Assembly (NCBI GenBank): GCA_951812775.1
Contig: OX638326.1
Location: 1,066,335-1,130,334, forward strand
Source: an uncultured Alphaproteobacteria bacterium
Lineage (GTDB): Bacteria; Pseudomonadota; Alphaproteobacteria; MPNO01; UBA2964
Reading direction: 5' to 3'
DNA: 64,000 nucleotides
The notes beneath the pieces were generated by a model that saw only the letters and a list, made by a program, of their open reading frames with translations, had not been told where the DNA came from and made no database searches. Position 1 is the stretch's first letter. Each line of letters starts with the position of its first letter. The translations under genes and the position numbers were made by a program. Shown here in pieces: positions 27,213 through 37,757 of this stretch.

Positions 27213-28766
27213 TTAAGCGGACAGCGCCCCCGGCGCTGTCTTCTCTCGTTTCACCATCAACTTGTTTAGAGCATTTACATAGGCCCGGGCTGATGCAACC
27301 AGTGTATCCGTATCAGCACCTTGACCGTTTACAGATTTGCCGCCTTCTTCAAGGCGCACCGTCACCTCAGCCTGAGCATCGGTTCCTTCCGTAACAGCAT
27401 GTACCTGATAAAGCTGCAATCGGGCTTCATGTGGCACCAACGCCTTAATGGCATTAAATGTCGCATCAACAGGTCCGTCACCTTCTGCTTTGATCGAGCA
27501 TTGCTCACCATCAACATCAAGCTCCAGTTCAGCCGTTTGCGGGCCTTTGGAACCACAAACCACCATCAAAGACTCAAACTTGATCGTATCATTGGCGCGC
27601 AATACTTCATCATCGACGAGCGCAACCAAATCCTCGTCATAGACTTCTTTCTTCTTGTCAGCCAAATCCTTGAAACGTCTAAACGCTTCCTGAACGGCAT
27701 TTTCACCCAGCTCGTATCCCAATTCCTTGAGCTTGACCCGAAAGGCGTGCCGCCCTGAATGTTTACCCATAACGAGCTTGGACTGCGTCAACCCAACAGA
27801 TTCGGGTGTCATAATTTCATAGGTCTGCGCATGTTTGAGCATGCCGTCCTGATGAATCCCTGATTCATGCGCAAACGCATTTGCACCAACAATGGCTTTG
27901 TTCGGCTGAACCGTGAAACCAGTAACCGTTGAAACCAACTTCGAAGCACGTGTAATGCACTCGGTATCAATTCCGGTTGTGTAAGGTAACCGGTCCTGAC
28001 GGGTTCTCAATGACATTATAACTTCTTCAAGCGCCGCATTGCCGGCACGTTCACCCAAACCGTTAATTGTGCATTCGATCTGGCGCGCGCCATTGGCGAC
28101 ACCGGCCAAAGAGTTGGCAACCGCCAAGCCCAAATCATTATGACAATGGGTTGAATAGATCGCCTTATCACTGTTCGACACACGTTCGACTAACATAGCA
28201 ATCAACTGTCCGAATTCCTCCGGCACTGCATAGCCAACGGTGTCAGGGATATTGATAGTGGTTGCACCGGCATTGATCGCTGCTTCCACGCATCGACACA
28301 GAAAATCATGTTCTGTGCGTGATCCATCTTCCGGAGACCACTCCACGTCATCAGTAAAATTTCGCGCATGGCTGACGCTGTCGATGACAGCCTGATATAC
28401 GTCATCAGGTTCCATCTGCAGCTTGTATTTCATGTGCAATGGGCTGGTCGAAATAAAGGTGTGAATGCGGCTTTTCTTTGCCGATTTCAAAGCTTCGGCC
28501 GCACGATCAATATCGCCGCGCGCTGACCGAGCAAGACCACACACAGTGGACTCCTTAACCAGCTTGGCAACTTCGCTGACGGACTCAAAATCGCCGTTCG
28601 AGGCAATGGGAAAACCAGCCTCAATCACATCAACGCCCATCTCCTCCAGGAGTTCGGCAATGCGCAACTTCTCTTCAAGATTCATTGATGCGCCAGGCGA
28701 CTGCTCGCCATCACGCAACGTGGTGTCAAAAACAATGACTCGGTTTGGATCGGTGCTGCTACTCAT
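27213..28766 (-). CDS. leuA: 2-isopropylmalate synthase
   Basis: First committed step of leucine synthesis: 2-ketoisovalerate plus acetyl-CoA to 2-isopropylmalate. The 517 residues show the HMGL/DRE-TIM barrel with FDTTLRDGEQSPGASM (about 13-28), the metal-binding STHCHNDLGLAVAN, and LGERAGNAALEEV. The LeuA regulatory dimer domain (about 390-510) is complete, so leucine feedback inhibition is expected. The ribosome site AAAGGAGC precedes ATG at 28766. The long leader upstream is described separately. Confidence 0.96.
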   Translation of the reverse strand: MSSSTDPNRVIVFDTTLRDGEQSPGASMNLEEKLRIAELLEEMGVDVIEAGFPIASNGDFESVSEVAKLVKESTVCGLARSARGDIDRAAEALKSAKKSRIHTFISTSPLHMKYKLQMEPDDVYQAVIDSVSHARNFTDDVEWSPEDGSRTEHDFLCRCVEAAINAGATTINIPDTVGYAVPEEFGQLIAMLVERVSNSDKAIYSTHCHNDLGLAVANSLAGVANGARQIECTINGLGERAGNAALEEVIMSLRTRQDRLPYTTGIDTECITRASKLVSTVTGFTVQPNKAIVGANAFAHESGIHQDGMLKHAQTYEIMTPESVGLTQSKLVMGKHSGRHAFRVKLKELGYELGENAVQEAFRRFKDLADKKKEVYDEDLVALVDDEVLRANDTIKFESLMVVCGSKGPQTAELELDVDGEQCSIKAEGDGPVDATFNAIKALVPHEARLQLYQVHAVTEGTDAQAEVTVRLEEGGKSVNGQGADTDTLVASARAYVNALNKLMVKREKTAPGALSA

Positions 28767-28796
28767 AACTCAGCTCCTTTTACTAGTATGGGGTTA

Positions 28797-28934
28797 ACGA
28801 CTTGCGTCTCGATAGCTGCATCCCCTGAACGGCCAACCATAGCTGGTTCCCACTCAGGGGCTACTAAGTCGTAGACCCTCCTCTAGCGTACCAGCGAAAC
28901 TAGGGAATTCATCAAACGAAACTAGGGAATTCAT
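28797..28934 (-). promoter_or_regulatory. candidate leuA attenuator-type leader
   Basis: On the minus strand an ATG at 28934 opens a 26-codon ORF ending at 28854, and a second ATG at 28912 opens MNSLVSLVR and stops at 28883; the short one contains two Leu and two Val. The stop of the longer ORF lies in the CCCCTGA arm of a perfect 7-bp stem (28854-28860 with 28822-28828) that encloses an AACCA/TGGTT stem. An outer ACGACTT/AAGTCGT stem (28797-28803 with 28866-28872) closes the whole. It lies 30 bases upstream of leuA. There is no U tract, so control of translation is as likely as termination. Confidence 0.4.
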
Positions 28935-28938
28935 CAAA
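28895..28938. repeat. perfect tandem 22-bp duplication in the leuA leader
   Basis: Units 28895-28916 and 28917-28938 are identical (CGAAACTAGGG followed by AATTCATCAAA). Each carries one ATG and the first codons of a leader ORF on the minus strand, so the duplication doubled the leader start. Confidence 0.85.
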
Positions 28939-29173
28939 CAAAGGACGCGCAACACCGTTCCAAGCCGATAAGGCCCAGGCATTACCCAAACTTCCTTTGT
29001 ATTCAACGTCGTTCATTCCACACTTCGCCATTGCTTTAGGGCACTTGCTGAGTAAGCGCGCCTGACTGCCGATATAGTTCTCTCAGCTAAATTTAGAATA
29101 CCCGACAGGCCGAGAATCCAAACAAAACCAAGTTAGTAGCCTATTCCTAAGCCTTTATTAACCTTAAAAGCAA

Positions 29174-29202
29174 CGATTTTTAGCGCTTTTCAGCAAAAAT
29201 CG
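29174..29202 (-). terminator. hairpin downstream of ilvC
   Basis: CGATTTTT and AAAAATCG form an 8-bp inverted repeat around a 13-base loop, 29 bases past the ilvC stop on the minus strand. The stem contributes a T run on either strand. Moderate evidence for termination. Confidence 0.35.
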
Positions 29203-29230
29203 CCGGAATTTCACAGAAATCGGCTGATTG

Positions 29231-30268
<1,038 letters not shown>

Positions 30269-30337
30269 TTATCGATTAATGCCACGATCTTCCAATCGCG
30301 CCACATTTGACGGTTAAACGTAATGTTGGGGCGTTTC

Positions 30338-30859
30338 CTAAATCCCCTTTGCGCCGCGTGCAATAGCCACGGCGCCAGTTCTTGAAATTTCTACCAATCC
30401 CAATGAGCGCATCAGGTTGATAAAAGCGTCGAGTTTTTCGGTAGACCCGGAAATCTCAAACACAAAGGAATTGTTTGTACTATCAATAGCCCGCGCCCGA
30501 AAAATATCCGCGATGCGCAATGCTTCAACGCGCTTATTACCCGTTCCCCGCACTTTGACCAAAGCCAACTCACGTTCAACACTGGCGCACCCATCGGTTA
30601 AATCACTAATCCGATGTACAGGAACCAACCGGTCGAGCTGTGCCTTGATCTGCTCAATGATCATCGGAGTCCCGGACGTGACCACCGTTATGCGTGAGAT
30701 GGCGCTTTCAGGGTCAACTTCTGCAACAGTCAGGCTTTCAATATTATAGCCTCGTCCCGAAAACAGACCGATGACCCGTGCCAAGACGCCCGCCTCGTTA
30801 TCGACCAGAACAGCGATCGTATGTCGCTCAATGGGGTCCAATTTTTCCTCCACCTTCAA
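30338..30859 (-). CDS. ilvN: acetolactate synthase small (regulatory) subunit
   Basis: A 173-residue regulatory subunit that confers valine inhibition. The N-terminal ACT domain (about 10-85) reads HTIAVLVDNEAGVLARVIGLFSGRGYN, and the C-terminal domain contains FEISGSTEKLDAFINLMRSLG and LVEISRTGAVAIARG. It begins 18 bases after ilvB, so the two are co-translated. Confidence 0.96.
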   Translation of the reverse strand: MKVEEKLDPIERHTIAVLVDNEAGVLARVIGLFSGRGYNIESLTVAEVDPESAISRITVVTSGTPMIIEQIKAQLDRLVPVHRISDLTDGCASVERELALVKVRGTGNKRVEALRIADIFRARAIDSTNNSFVFEISGSTEKLDAFINLMRSLGLVEISRTGAVAIARGAKGI

Positions 30860-30877
30860 ATATTGATAGGGCTGACT

Positions 30878-32644
30878 CTAAACCAGCACCATTCCCTCTT
30901 CCGAAACCGGTTTTTCAGCTTCGTCTTCAGGGCCAAGAAGCATTTCATTGTGCGGCGCGCCCGACGGGATCATCGGGAAACAATTTTCGCCCTTATCGAT
31001 CGCGATGTCAGCAATTGTAAACTGATCGTTGTTCAGCATTTCCTTGATAACGTCGTCGACTTCGCTAGGCTTCGTCGTACGCAATCCAACCGCACCGTAA
31101 GACTCAGCAAGTTTTACAAAGTCGGGCAATGACGCGGTATAGCTTTCCGAATACCGGCCACCATAAAGTAGCTCCTGCCACTGGCGAACCATCCCCATAT
31201 ATTCGTTATTGAGGATAAATACTTTTACGGGCAGTCGATATTGAATCGCGGTCGACATCTCCTGGATGTTCATTTGAAAAGATGCTTCACCGGCAACGTC
31301 AATAACGGTGGCCTTAGGGTGCGCCAGCTGAACCCCGATCGCCGCCGGAAAACCATACCCCATTGTGCCCAGTCCACCAGACGTCATCCAGCGATTGGGC
31401 TGGTTGAATTTCATATATTGCGCCGCCCACATCTGATGCTGACCCACTTCAGTTGTGATGTAAGTATCGCGATCCTTAGTCAACGCCTGCAGACGCTCTA
31501 AAGCGTATTGGGGCTTGATGATCTCTTTGGACTGCTTATAGGCAAGGCAGTTGCGGCTGCGCCATTTTTCAATTTGGCCCCACCAGCTGTTTAACGCCTT
31601 TGTATCCTTCCGAGGTTTGGTAGTCTTCCATACTTTGATCATCTCGGCCAGTACCGCAGCACAATCGCCGACAATGGGAATGTCTACGGCAACATTCTTG
31701 TTTATCGATGACGGATCAATATCGACGTGAATCTTTTTTGATCCAGGCGAGAATTCTGAAATCAATCCGGTTACGCGATCATCAAACCGGGCCCCAATAT
31801 TGATCATGACGTCGCAATCATGCATCGCCAAGTTGGACTCGTAGGTCCCATGCATTCCAACCATACCGAGGAATTTCTTATCGGTTGCGGGAAACGCCCC
31901 TAACCCCATTAGCGTTAACGTGATGGGATAGCCCGTCATTCGGACGAATTCCGTTAACAACTTCGATCCGCGCGGGCCGGCATTTACGACGCCGCCGCCA
32001 CAGTAAAACAAGGGACGTTTGGCCTTCGCAATTAGCTCAACCGCCTCGCGAATTTTACTGCTATCGCCTTTAATCTGCGGGCGATATGTCTTGTGTTTCG
32101 CGGGTTGTTTCTTTCCTGCTTCATATGTCGTTTCGTTGATCAGAACATCTTTAGGAAGATCAATTACAACGGGACCTGGACGCCCTGAGCGCGCGACATA
32201 CATCGCCTCTTTCATGACCTGCCCGAGGTCTTTTACATCCTTTACGAGATAGTTGTGTTTGGTGCAGGGACGGGTAATGCCAGTGGTGTCGGCTTCCTGA
32301 AACGCATCATTACCAATCAAATGGGTCGGCACTTGCCCGGTCAGACAAAGAACCGGGATGCTATCCATTAACGCATCAGTTAATCCGGTCACCGCATTAG
32401 TTGCGCCAGGACCAGATGTAACTAAGACGACACCCAACTTTCCGGTAGAACGAGCATAGCCTTCCGCCATATGAACGGCACCGCCTTCTTGACGTACCAG
32501 AACATGCTTCAAGCGGTTTTGCTTGAATAACGCATCATATATCGGCAGCACCGCGCCACCTGGATACCCAAAGACGGTATCAACACCTGCATCAACCAAA
32601 CTTTGGATAACAATATCTGAGCCGGACAGCTTGCGTTTAGCCAT
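30878..32644 (-). CDS. ilvB: acetolactate synthase large (catalytic) subunit
   Basis: TPP/FAD enzyme condensing pyruvates for branched-chain amino acids. The start at 32644 (MAKRKLSGSDIVIQ) has AAGGTGGAAG just upstream and is preferred over an in-frame extension into the leader. The 588 residues show FGYPGGAVLPIYDAL, the catalytic Glu in VRQEGGAVHMAEGYAR, the FAD middle domain, and SGGLGTMGYGFPAAIG. The TPP/Mg motif reads AGEAS where related enzymes have AGDAS or DGDGS, so the metal-binding Asp is Glu here. Confidence 0.95.
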   Translation of the reverse strand: MAKRKLSGSDIVIQSLVDAGVDTVFGYPGGAVLPIYDALFKQNRLKHVLVRQEGGAVHMAEGYARSTGKLGVVLVTSGPGATNAVTGLTDALMDSIPVLCLTGQVPTHLIGNDAFQEADTTGITRPCTKHNYLVKDVKDLGQVMKEAMYVARSGRPGPVVIDLPKDVLINETTYEAGKKQPAKHKTYRPQIKGDSSKIREAVELIAKAKRPLFYCGGGVVNAGPRGSKLLTEFVRMTGYPITLTLMGLGAFPATDKKFLGMVGMHGTYESNLAMHDCDVMINIGARFDDRVTGLISEFSPGSKKIHVDIDPSSINKNVAVDIPIVGDCAAVLAEMIKVWKTTKPRKDTKALNSWWGQIEKWRSRNCLAYKQSKEIIKPQYALERLQALTKDRDTYITTEVGQHQMWAAQYMKFNQPNRWMTSGGLGTMGYGFPAAIGVQLAHPKATVIDVAGEASFQMNIQEMSTAIQYRLPVKVFILNNEYMGMVRQWQELLYGGRYSESYTASLPDFVKLAESYGAVGLRTTKPSEVDDVIKEMLNNDQFTIADIAIDKGENCFPMIPSGAPHNEMLLGPEDEAEKPVSEEGMVLV

Positions 32645-32676
32645 CGTCTTCCACCTTTTCCAATCAAATAAAAGGC

Positions 32677-32695
32677 GACCCCGCAAGGCGGAATC
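32677..32695 (-). terminator. hairpin with T-rich tail in the ilvB leader
   Basis: On the minus strand GATTCCGC-CTT-GCGGGGTC folds as an 8-bp stem with two wobble pairs and is followed by GCCTTTTATTTG. It lies 33 bases upstream of ilvB. It could be the end of the miaA transcript or an attenuator; no Ile/Val-rich leader ORF is visible. Confidence 0.4.
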
Positions 32696-32796
32696 CCCTT
32701 AAAAAACATCAAAATTTATTAGCGCCGAGGCTCTTAACTGCCCAAAACCAAGATATTATGGCAGATAAGCGGCGACAAACTAGTCTTTCCGCCGGA

Positions 32797-33735
32797 TCAG
32801 GTCAACATAATTTTGCTAACAAATGAAAAGATATTTGGCTTCGTATTATTACTATATTGCGATTCAACTCGTAAACCCGCAATAAACTGATTTCTAAACC
32901 ACGTCCCCTGCCGTTTTACGTAGTTCCGCGTTGCCTGTTGACCAGCCTTGCAGGCTTCTTCAAAAGTTATTTCTCCAGCCAGGTGTCGTATCAAGTGCGG
33001 AACGCCAAGCGCTTTCATTGTCGGCAAATTTGGATCGAGGTTTCGTTGAACCAAAGCCTGAATTTCCTCCAAAGCTCCGCTTTGCAACATATTTTGGAAT
33101 CGTGCGTCGCAGGTTGAATAAAGGAGGTCGCGTGCAGGCTCCAAAAGGATAGTGCTGAAATCAAATCCGTTGTCTTTTTCAGAACCGTTCAGCTGCCACT
33201 CCGTCAACGTCCTTCCGGTCTCTTCATATATTTCCAGAGCCCGTGCCAATCTTTGACTATCGGACGGTTCGATGCGAGCCGCCGACGATGGATCGATTGA
33301 GGTCAACTCAGCATGCATTGCCTTGCTGCCGCTTCGCACCAAGCGTTCCCTGACATCATTGCGAATTTTAGATGATATTGCGGGCATCTTGGCAATGCCC
33401 GTCATCAACGTTCGTAGATACAATCCGGTACCACCGACCACAATTGGGAGTAACCCTTCACCCTGAGAAATATGAATTTCTCGCGTGGCAAGATCGGCCC
33501 ATTCTCCAGCCGAACATGGCATTGCCGGATCACGGATGCCGTATAGCTTGTGCGGGGCCCGACGACGAGCTGCGTTACTCGGCGCGGCCGTCAATACGTC
33601 CAAACCTTCATATATCTGCATTGAGTCCGCGTTGATGACGACTCCACCAAAATTCTCGGCGACGTCGACAGCCAGGTCGGATTTACCACTTGCCGTTGGC
33701 CCGGCAACGACCAGTACCTTACTGTGGTCAGACAT
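32797..33735 (-). CDS. miaA: tRNA dimethylallyltransferase
   Basis: Adds the isopentenyl group to A37 of tRNAs that read UNN codons. The 312 residues begin with the P-loop VVAGPTASGKSDLAV (about 9-23), then VINADSMQIYEGLDVLTAAPS (DSxQ catalytic Asp), VVGGTGLYLRTL, and the C-terminal YVKRQGTWFRNQF. It lies 11 bases after the restored stop of the MetE-like gene, so it was probably co-transcribed with it. Confidence 0.95.
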   Translation of the reverse strand: MSDHSKVLVVAGPTASGKSDLAVDVAENFGGVVINADSMQIYEGLDVLTAAPSNAARRRAPHKLYGIRDPAMPCSAGEWADLATREIHISQGEGLLPIVVGGTGLYLRTLMTGIAKMPAISSKIRNDVRERLVRSGSKAMHAELTSIDPSSAARIEPSDSQRLARALEIYEETGRTLTEWQLNGSEKDNGFDFSTILLEPARDLLYSTCDARFQNMLQSGALEEIQALVQRNLDPNLPTMKALGVPHLIRHLAGEITFEEACKAGQQATRNYVKRQGTWFRNQFIAGLRVESQYSNNTKPNIFSFVSKIMLT

Positions 33736-33746
33736 AGAACTGGGAA

Positions 33747-34890
33747 TTACCTATCAGCCACCGACCTATACCCCCAATACTCTCGCGCCAGTGCCACCAC
33801 CAATTTAATTTTCGCTGCCTGGTCATCGAAAGAGATCGGATTACCACTATCGAGACTGGCAAAACCGCATTGCGGGGAAAATCCCGAGTCTATCCATATC
33901 GATATATTGTGCAGCATCTTCAATCCGTTGTTTCAATGTATCAATTTGCTCAAGTGCCGATGCTTTTGTCGATACGAGGCCCAGAATAACTGTCTTATTA
34001 TCCGGAACTTCACGGAGGGGTTCAAAGCCGCCAGCGCGCGGTGAATCATACTCCAGAAAGTAAAACTGCACGTCCAGTTTCCGAAAGAGCTTGGAAGCGA
34101 CATCGTCATAGCCTGCCGCTGCTTGCCAGGATCCGCCTTTATTGCCCCGGCACAAATGCATCCCGAGACTTAAGTCTTTAGGGGTACGCTGGGCAATTTC
34201 ATTGATCACGTCCGTGTAAACTTCCAGGAGATCATCCCACCGGTCACCGCGCTTCTCCAGACCTTCGCGTATTTTAGGGTCACCGAGTTTGGCAATAGAC
34301 GTTTCATCAAGTTGAATGTATCGACAACCTGCTGCGTATAGCGCTCCAATCTCTTTCAAGTAGGCCTCAATCAAATCCTGCCAAAATTCATCCAAGTCGG
34401 GATACACATCTGTACTGATATTGTCGCGGCCCGATCTGAAATGGATGTAACAAGGCCCCGGTAGGGTCACTTTCGGTGTACCGGCACCCGCTAGACCCGC
34501 AACAAACTCGAAGTCCTCGACATTGACTGGGCCTGGCCACTCCAGCCTGTCGACAACAATCGGCACTCTGCCTTCCGTCGTTTGACCTTGCACATTGGAA
34601 TATGTCCAGTTCCGGTCTTCTGTTGATCCAATTTTGACGCCTGTAAAAACATCGACCGTAAAACTGTCCGAATAGGCATGGCGACGATATTCACCGTCTG
34701 TAATCGACGACAATCCCAGCTCCAATTGAAGTGCGATGGCCTGCGAAATAGCCTCATCCTCCGCCTGCCGGACTTCCTCATCGGAGATTTTACCTGCGAC
34801 ATGATCAGCACGAAGGGCAAGCAAAGGTGCTGGCCGAAGGAGACTACCGATATGTTCTGCCCGAAAGGGCGGGTTGATAGGTGAGGTCAT
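33747..34890 (-). pseudogene. MetE-like cobalamin-independent methyltransferase, 3' frameshift
   Basis: A short (C-terminal-domain type) methionine synthase II-like zinc methyltransferase. The ATG at 34890 is chosen because GGAG lies 9 bases upstream; a TTG at 34920 is the alternative. The TIM barrel contains ITDGEYRR, the zinc ligands His and Cys in LGMHLCRGN, and the conserved ELDE-like RYIQLDETSIAKL. After MDRLGI the open frame ends as FPAMRFCQSR at 33847. Removing one base in the run at 33874-33881 restores SPQCGFASLDSGNPI, with the third zinc ligand, and a proper C-terminus stopping at 33747. Either a true lesion or a base-call error. Confidence 0.8.
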
Positions 34891-35013
34891 ATCCAAATTC
34901 TCCGAAAATCGATACGTCAATAATTACATCCTACCATGCCATAAATACGCTTGCAGCGCCGTTCAGAGTCAGACGGCTTGTCAGCAACAATTTTCCGACC
35001 CATAAAGACTGAC

Positions 35014-35910
35014 ATGGAATTCGTCATCACACTCATCGCAAACCCTGATCGGGCTAATCTGCAACAAAGACATGTCGATCATGTCCAGACAGAATTTGGT
35101 AACGCCAAATGTGTTTCCGCTTCGCCATCCTGGCTCGCGCCCGATATTGCCTGCGACATTGAATTTGAAGGCGGCGACGTCACAGGTTTACGCAATAACA
35201 TTGCCAGCCAGGTTTCTGAATTTGGGATCGACGCCGTCATACAACCCGTCTTGCACCGACGCAAAGCTCTACTGCTCGCCGATATGGACTCAACAATCGT
35301 CACTGGAGAAACTCTCGATGAGCTTGCAGGCATTGCTGGGCTGAAGGACCGAGTCGCTGCGATTACCGAACGTGCCATGCGGGGTGAGCTGGACTTCAAG
35401 GAAGCGTTGCGTGAACGAGTCAGAATGTTGGAAGGACTGCCCGCTACCTCTCTTGAGGAAACGCTAAATACAACGGAGTTCACCGACGGGGGGCGACAAC
35501 TGATTCAAACGATGCGCGCAAACGGTGCCTATACTGTTTTGGTTTCAGGCGGCTTCAAGTTCTTCACAAACGCTATTGGCAAGAAAGTTGGATTCCACGA
35601 AGACCGATCAAATGAAATGATCATCGAAAATGGTGTTCTGACAGGAGAAGTCGGCGAACCCATTCTTGATCGCGACGCAAAGCTGATGTCCCTGAATTCG
35701 ATCAGCGCCAACCGTGATATTCCCATGGAAAAAACGATGGCGACCGGCGATGGTGCGAATGACCTACCCATGATACTTGCGGCCGGTTTGGGTGTCGCTT
35801 TTCGAGCCAAACCTGTCGTTGAAGAACAAGCCCCCGCAGCTATTCGCTACGGGGACCTGACTGCTTTACTTTATATTCAGGGCTATCGGCGCGAAGAATT
35901 CAGAGAATAA
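35014..35910 (+). CDS. serB: phosphoserine phosphatase
   Basis: Last step of serine synthesis. The ATG at 35014 (MEFVITLIANPD) is preferred to an upstream in-frame codon that overlaps the divergent leader. The 298 residues have an N-terminal ACT-like region (about 1-80) and a HAD core: motif I LLADMDSTIV (about 88-97), motif II VLVSGGF, and motif III ATGDGANDLPMI. Full length for the alphaproteobacterial form. It converges on degP with 23 bases between the stops. Confidence 0.95.
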   Translation: MEFVITLIANPDRANLQQRHVDHVQTEFGNAKCVSASPSWLAPDIACDIEFEGGDVTGLRNNIASQVSEFGIDAVIQPVLHRRKALLLADMDSTIVTGETLDELAGIAGLKDRVAAITERAMRGELDFKEALRERVRMLEGLPATSLEETLNTTEFTDGGRQLIQTMRANGAYTVLVSGGFKFFTNAIGKKVGFHEDRSNEMIIENGVLTGEVGEPILDRDAKLMSLNSISANRDIPMEKTMATGDGANDLPMILAAGLGVAFRAKPVVEEQAPAAIRYGDLTALLYIQGYRREEFRE

Positions 35911-35933
35911 CGCCACCCTGCATCTTTAGCGCC

Positions 35934-37472
35934 TCAGCTTTTCGCCTTTGTCAGCCTTAAGGCGACAAATCGTGAATCGCCACCACGTTCAATCAGAAAC
36001 AGCAAACTCTTGAGCTTGGCCTTTCGGGCGCTCTCAACTTTACTCTTTACCTGATCGGGTGAATTAACGCGTTTCTGCTCTGGTCCGATTTTCCGAATGA
36101 TTGAACCAACGCGAATGTGCTTTTCCGACGCCGGGCTATCATTGGCAACCTTGGTAATGACCACACCAGTGACCTTCTTGCCGAGCTTGAAACGGCGACG
36201 CAGCTCATCTGTGACTGGCGCCATCGTCAATCCGAGAACCGTTACTGCCTTGCCATCATCTTGTTTCTTGCCACTCGCTTTGGCCAAAACAGGCTTTTTA
36301 TCTTCTGGGAATTCGCCAAGTTTGGCATCGAGTGTCACTTTCTTGCCTTTGCGCCAGACATCGACCTTGACGTTTTTACCCACTTCAGTTTCTGCGACAA
36401 TGCGCGGTAAGTTCCGCATCTCAACAATCGGCTTACCGTCAAAACTCAAGATCACATCACCGACCTGAACCTTCGAGCTTTCAGCGGGCCCACCTTTAGT
36501 TACGTCTGTAACCAAAGCACCCCGCGCCTTGTCAAGACCAAGGCTTTCCGCAAGTTCATCCGTAACTGTCTGAATCCGAACGCCGAGCCAACCACGCCGC
36601 GCGCGACCATACTTGGTCAATTGCGCAATGATCGGTTTGGCGAGATTGGTGGGAATGGCGAACCCAATACCAACGCTGCCGCCAGAAGGGGAATAGATAG
36701 CAGTATTAATACCAATCACCTCGCCGGCCATATTAAACATTGGCCCACCAGAATTGCCTTTATTGATAGACGCATCGGATTGAATGAAATCGTCGTAAGG
36801 ACCAGCATTAATATTGCGTGCGCGGGCTGAAATGATGCCGGCCGTCACGGTGCCACCAAGGCCGAAGGGATTGCCAATGGCCACAACCCAGTCGCCAACA
36901 CGTGCCTTATCCGAATTCCCGAATTTCACGTAGGGCAAGTTCTTTTCTGATTTGACTCGAAGTATGGCGAGGTCTGTTTTCGCGTCACGACCAACGACCT
37001 CTGCTTTGAGTCGCGTGTCATCTTGTAATACGACCGAGATATCATCCGCACCTTCGATAACGTGATTATTTGTTACAACGAGGCCTTTGGGATCAATTAT
37101 AAAGCCAGAACCTAGCGAAGTAGCACGTCTGTTTGGTGTGTTCCGCTGCTGCTGACGATCAAAAAACTCTTTGAAAAATTCCTCAAAAGGTGAACCTGGC
37201 GGCAATTGGGGTCGTTGCTGTTGCGTCGCGCCCTCTCGTTTCACAACCTGAGAAGTCGAGATGTTGACAACTGCAGGAAGAAGTTTTGCGGCCAGATCGG
37301 CGAAGCTTGCCGGGGCGGCCTTTGCGAAGGCTGCGCTGGAGAGCATTAGGCCTCCTGCGATTACAAACAGGGAAAGGGACCATATCCTCAACAAATTGCC
37401 CGCATTTTTCTTCGCGTTGCTGGAATATGTATGCCGTGCTGCATACAAGGGGACAAACTCCGAGTTCTTCAT
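35934..37472 (-). CDS. degP: Do-family periplasmic serine protease
   Basis: A 512-residue HtrA/DegP protease-chaperone. It has an N-terminal signal region (hydrophobic LSLFVIAGGLMLSSAAFAKA, about 33-52), a trypsin fold with His in NNHVIEGAD, Asp in KTDLAILRV and Ser in NKGNSGGPMF, then two PDZ domains (about 290-385 and 410-505). Start supported by AAGGAG eight bases upstream. It probably serves envelope quality control; regulation is not readable. Confidence 0.95.
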   Translation of the reverse strand: MKNSEFVPLYAARHTYSSNAKKNAGNLLRIWSLSLFVIAGGLMLSSAAFAKAAPASFADLAAKLLPAVVNISTSQVVKREGATQQQRPQLPPGSPFEEFFKEFFDRQQQRNTPNRRATSLGSGFIIDPKGLVVTNNHVIEGADDISVVLQDDTRLKAEVVGRDAKTDLAILRVKSEKNLPYVKFGNSDKARVGDWVVAIGNPFGLGGTVTAGIISARARNINAGPYDDFIQSDASINKGNSGGPMFNMAGEVIGINTAIYSPSGGSVGIGFAIPTNLAKPIIAQLTKYGRARRGWLGVRIQTVTDELAESLGLDKARGALVTDVTKGGPAESSKVQVGDVILSFDGKPIVEMRNLPRIVAETEVGKNVKVDVWRKGKKVTLDAKLGEFPEDKKPVLAKASGKKQDDGKAVTVLGLTMAPVTDELRRRFKLGKKVTGVVITKVANDSPASEKHIRVGSIIRKIGPEQKRVNSPDQVKSKVESARKAKLKSLLFLIERGGDSRFVALRLTKAKS

Positions 37473-37636
37473 TTCGTTCTCCTTTTTGCGAACATGCCTG
37501 AACAGGCAAGTCTGGTTACCGCATCTTAAACTTAAAGATCAGCGACGGGAGAATTTTTCCCAAATCGCTGCTCCGCTCGGGCACGATATGGGTATCAAAT
37601 GAGGCATCATTTGGGCATTTTCCACCCCTCACACGT

Positions 37637-37668
37637 ATTTTACTACAAATAAATTTTACTACAAATAA
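37637..37668. repeat. perfect tandem 16-bp duplication upstream of degP
   Basis: Units 37637-37652 and 37653-37668 are identical (ATTTTACTACAAATAA). AT rich, 165 bases upstream of the degP ATG in a 285-base gap without a gene. Confidence 0.85.
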
Positions 37669-37757
37669 AGCAAAATTACGTGAGCGGGGCAGCTGACAGC
37701 AGAATATTTCAGAGCTGCCCTTGTCTACTTAACTGATTGATCGCCCAGCGACGATAA

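Larger units (their letters stand above)
28767..29230 (-). other. leuA leader and ilvC-leuA gap
   Basis: 464 bases without an established gene. The leuA-proximal part (28797-28938) holds short leader ORFs, a tandem 22-bp repeat and nested hairpins. The distal part is AT rich, ends with a hairpin after ilvC, and probably contains the leuA promoter, though I find no convincing -35/-10 pair. Confidence 0.5.
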
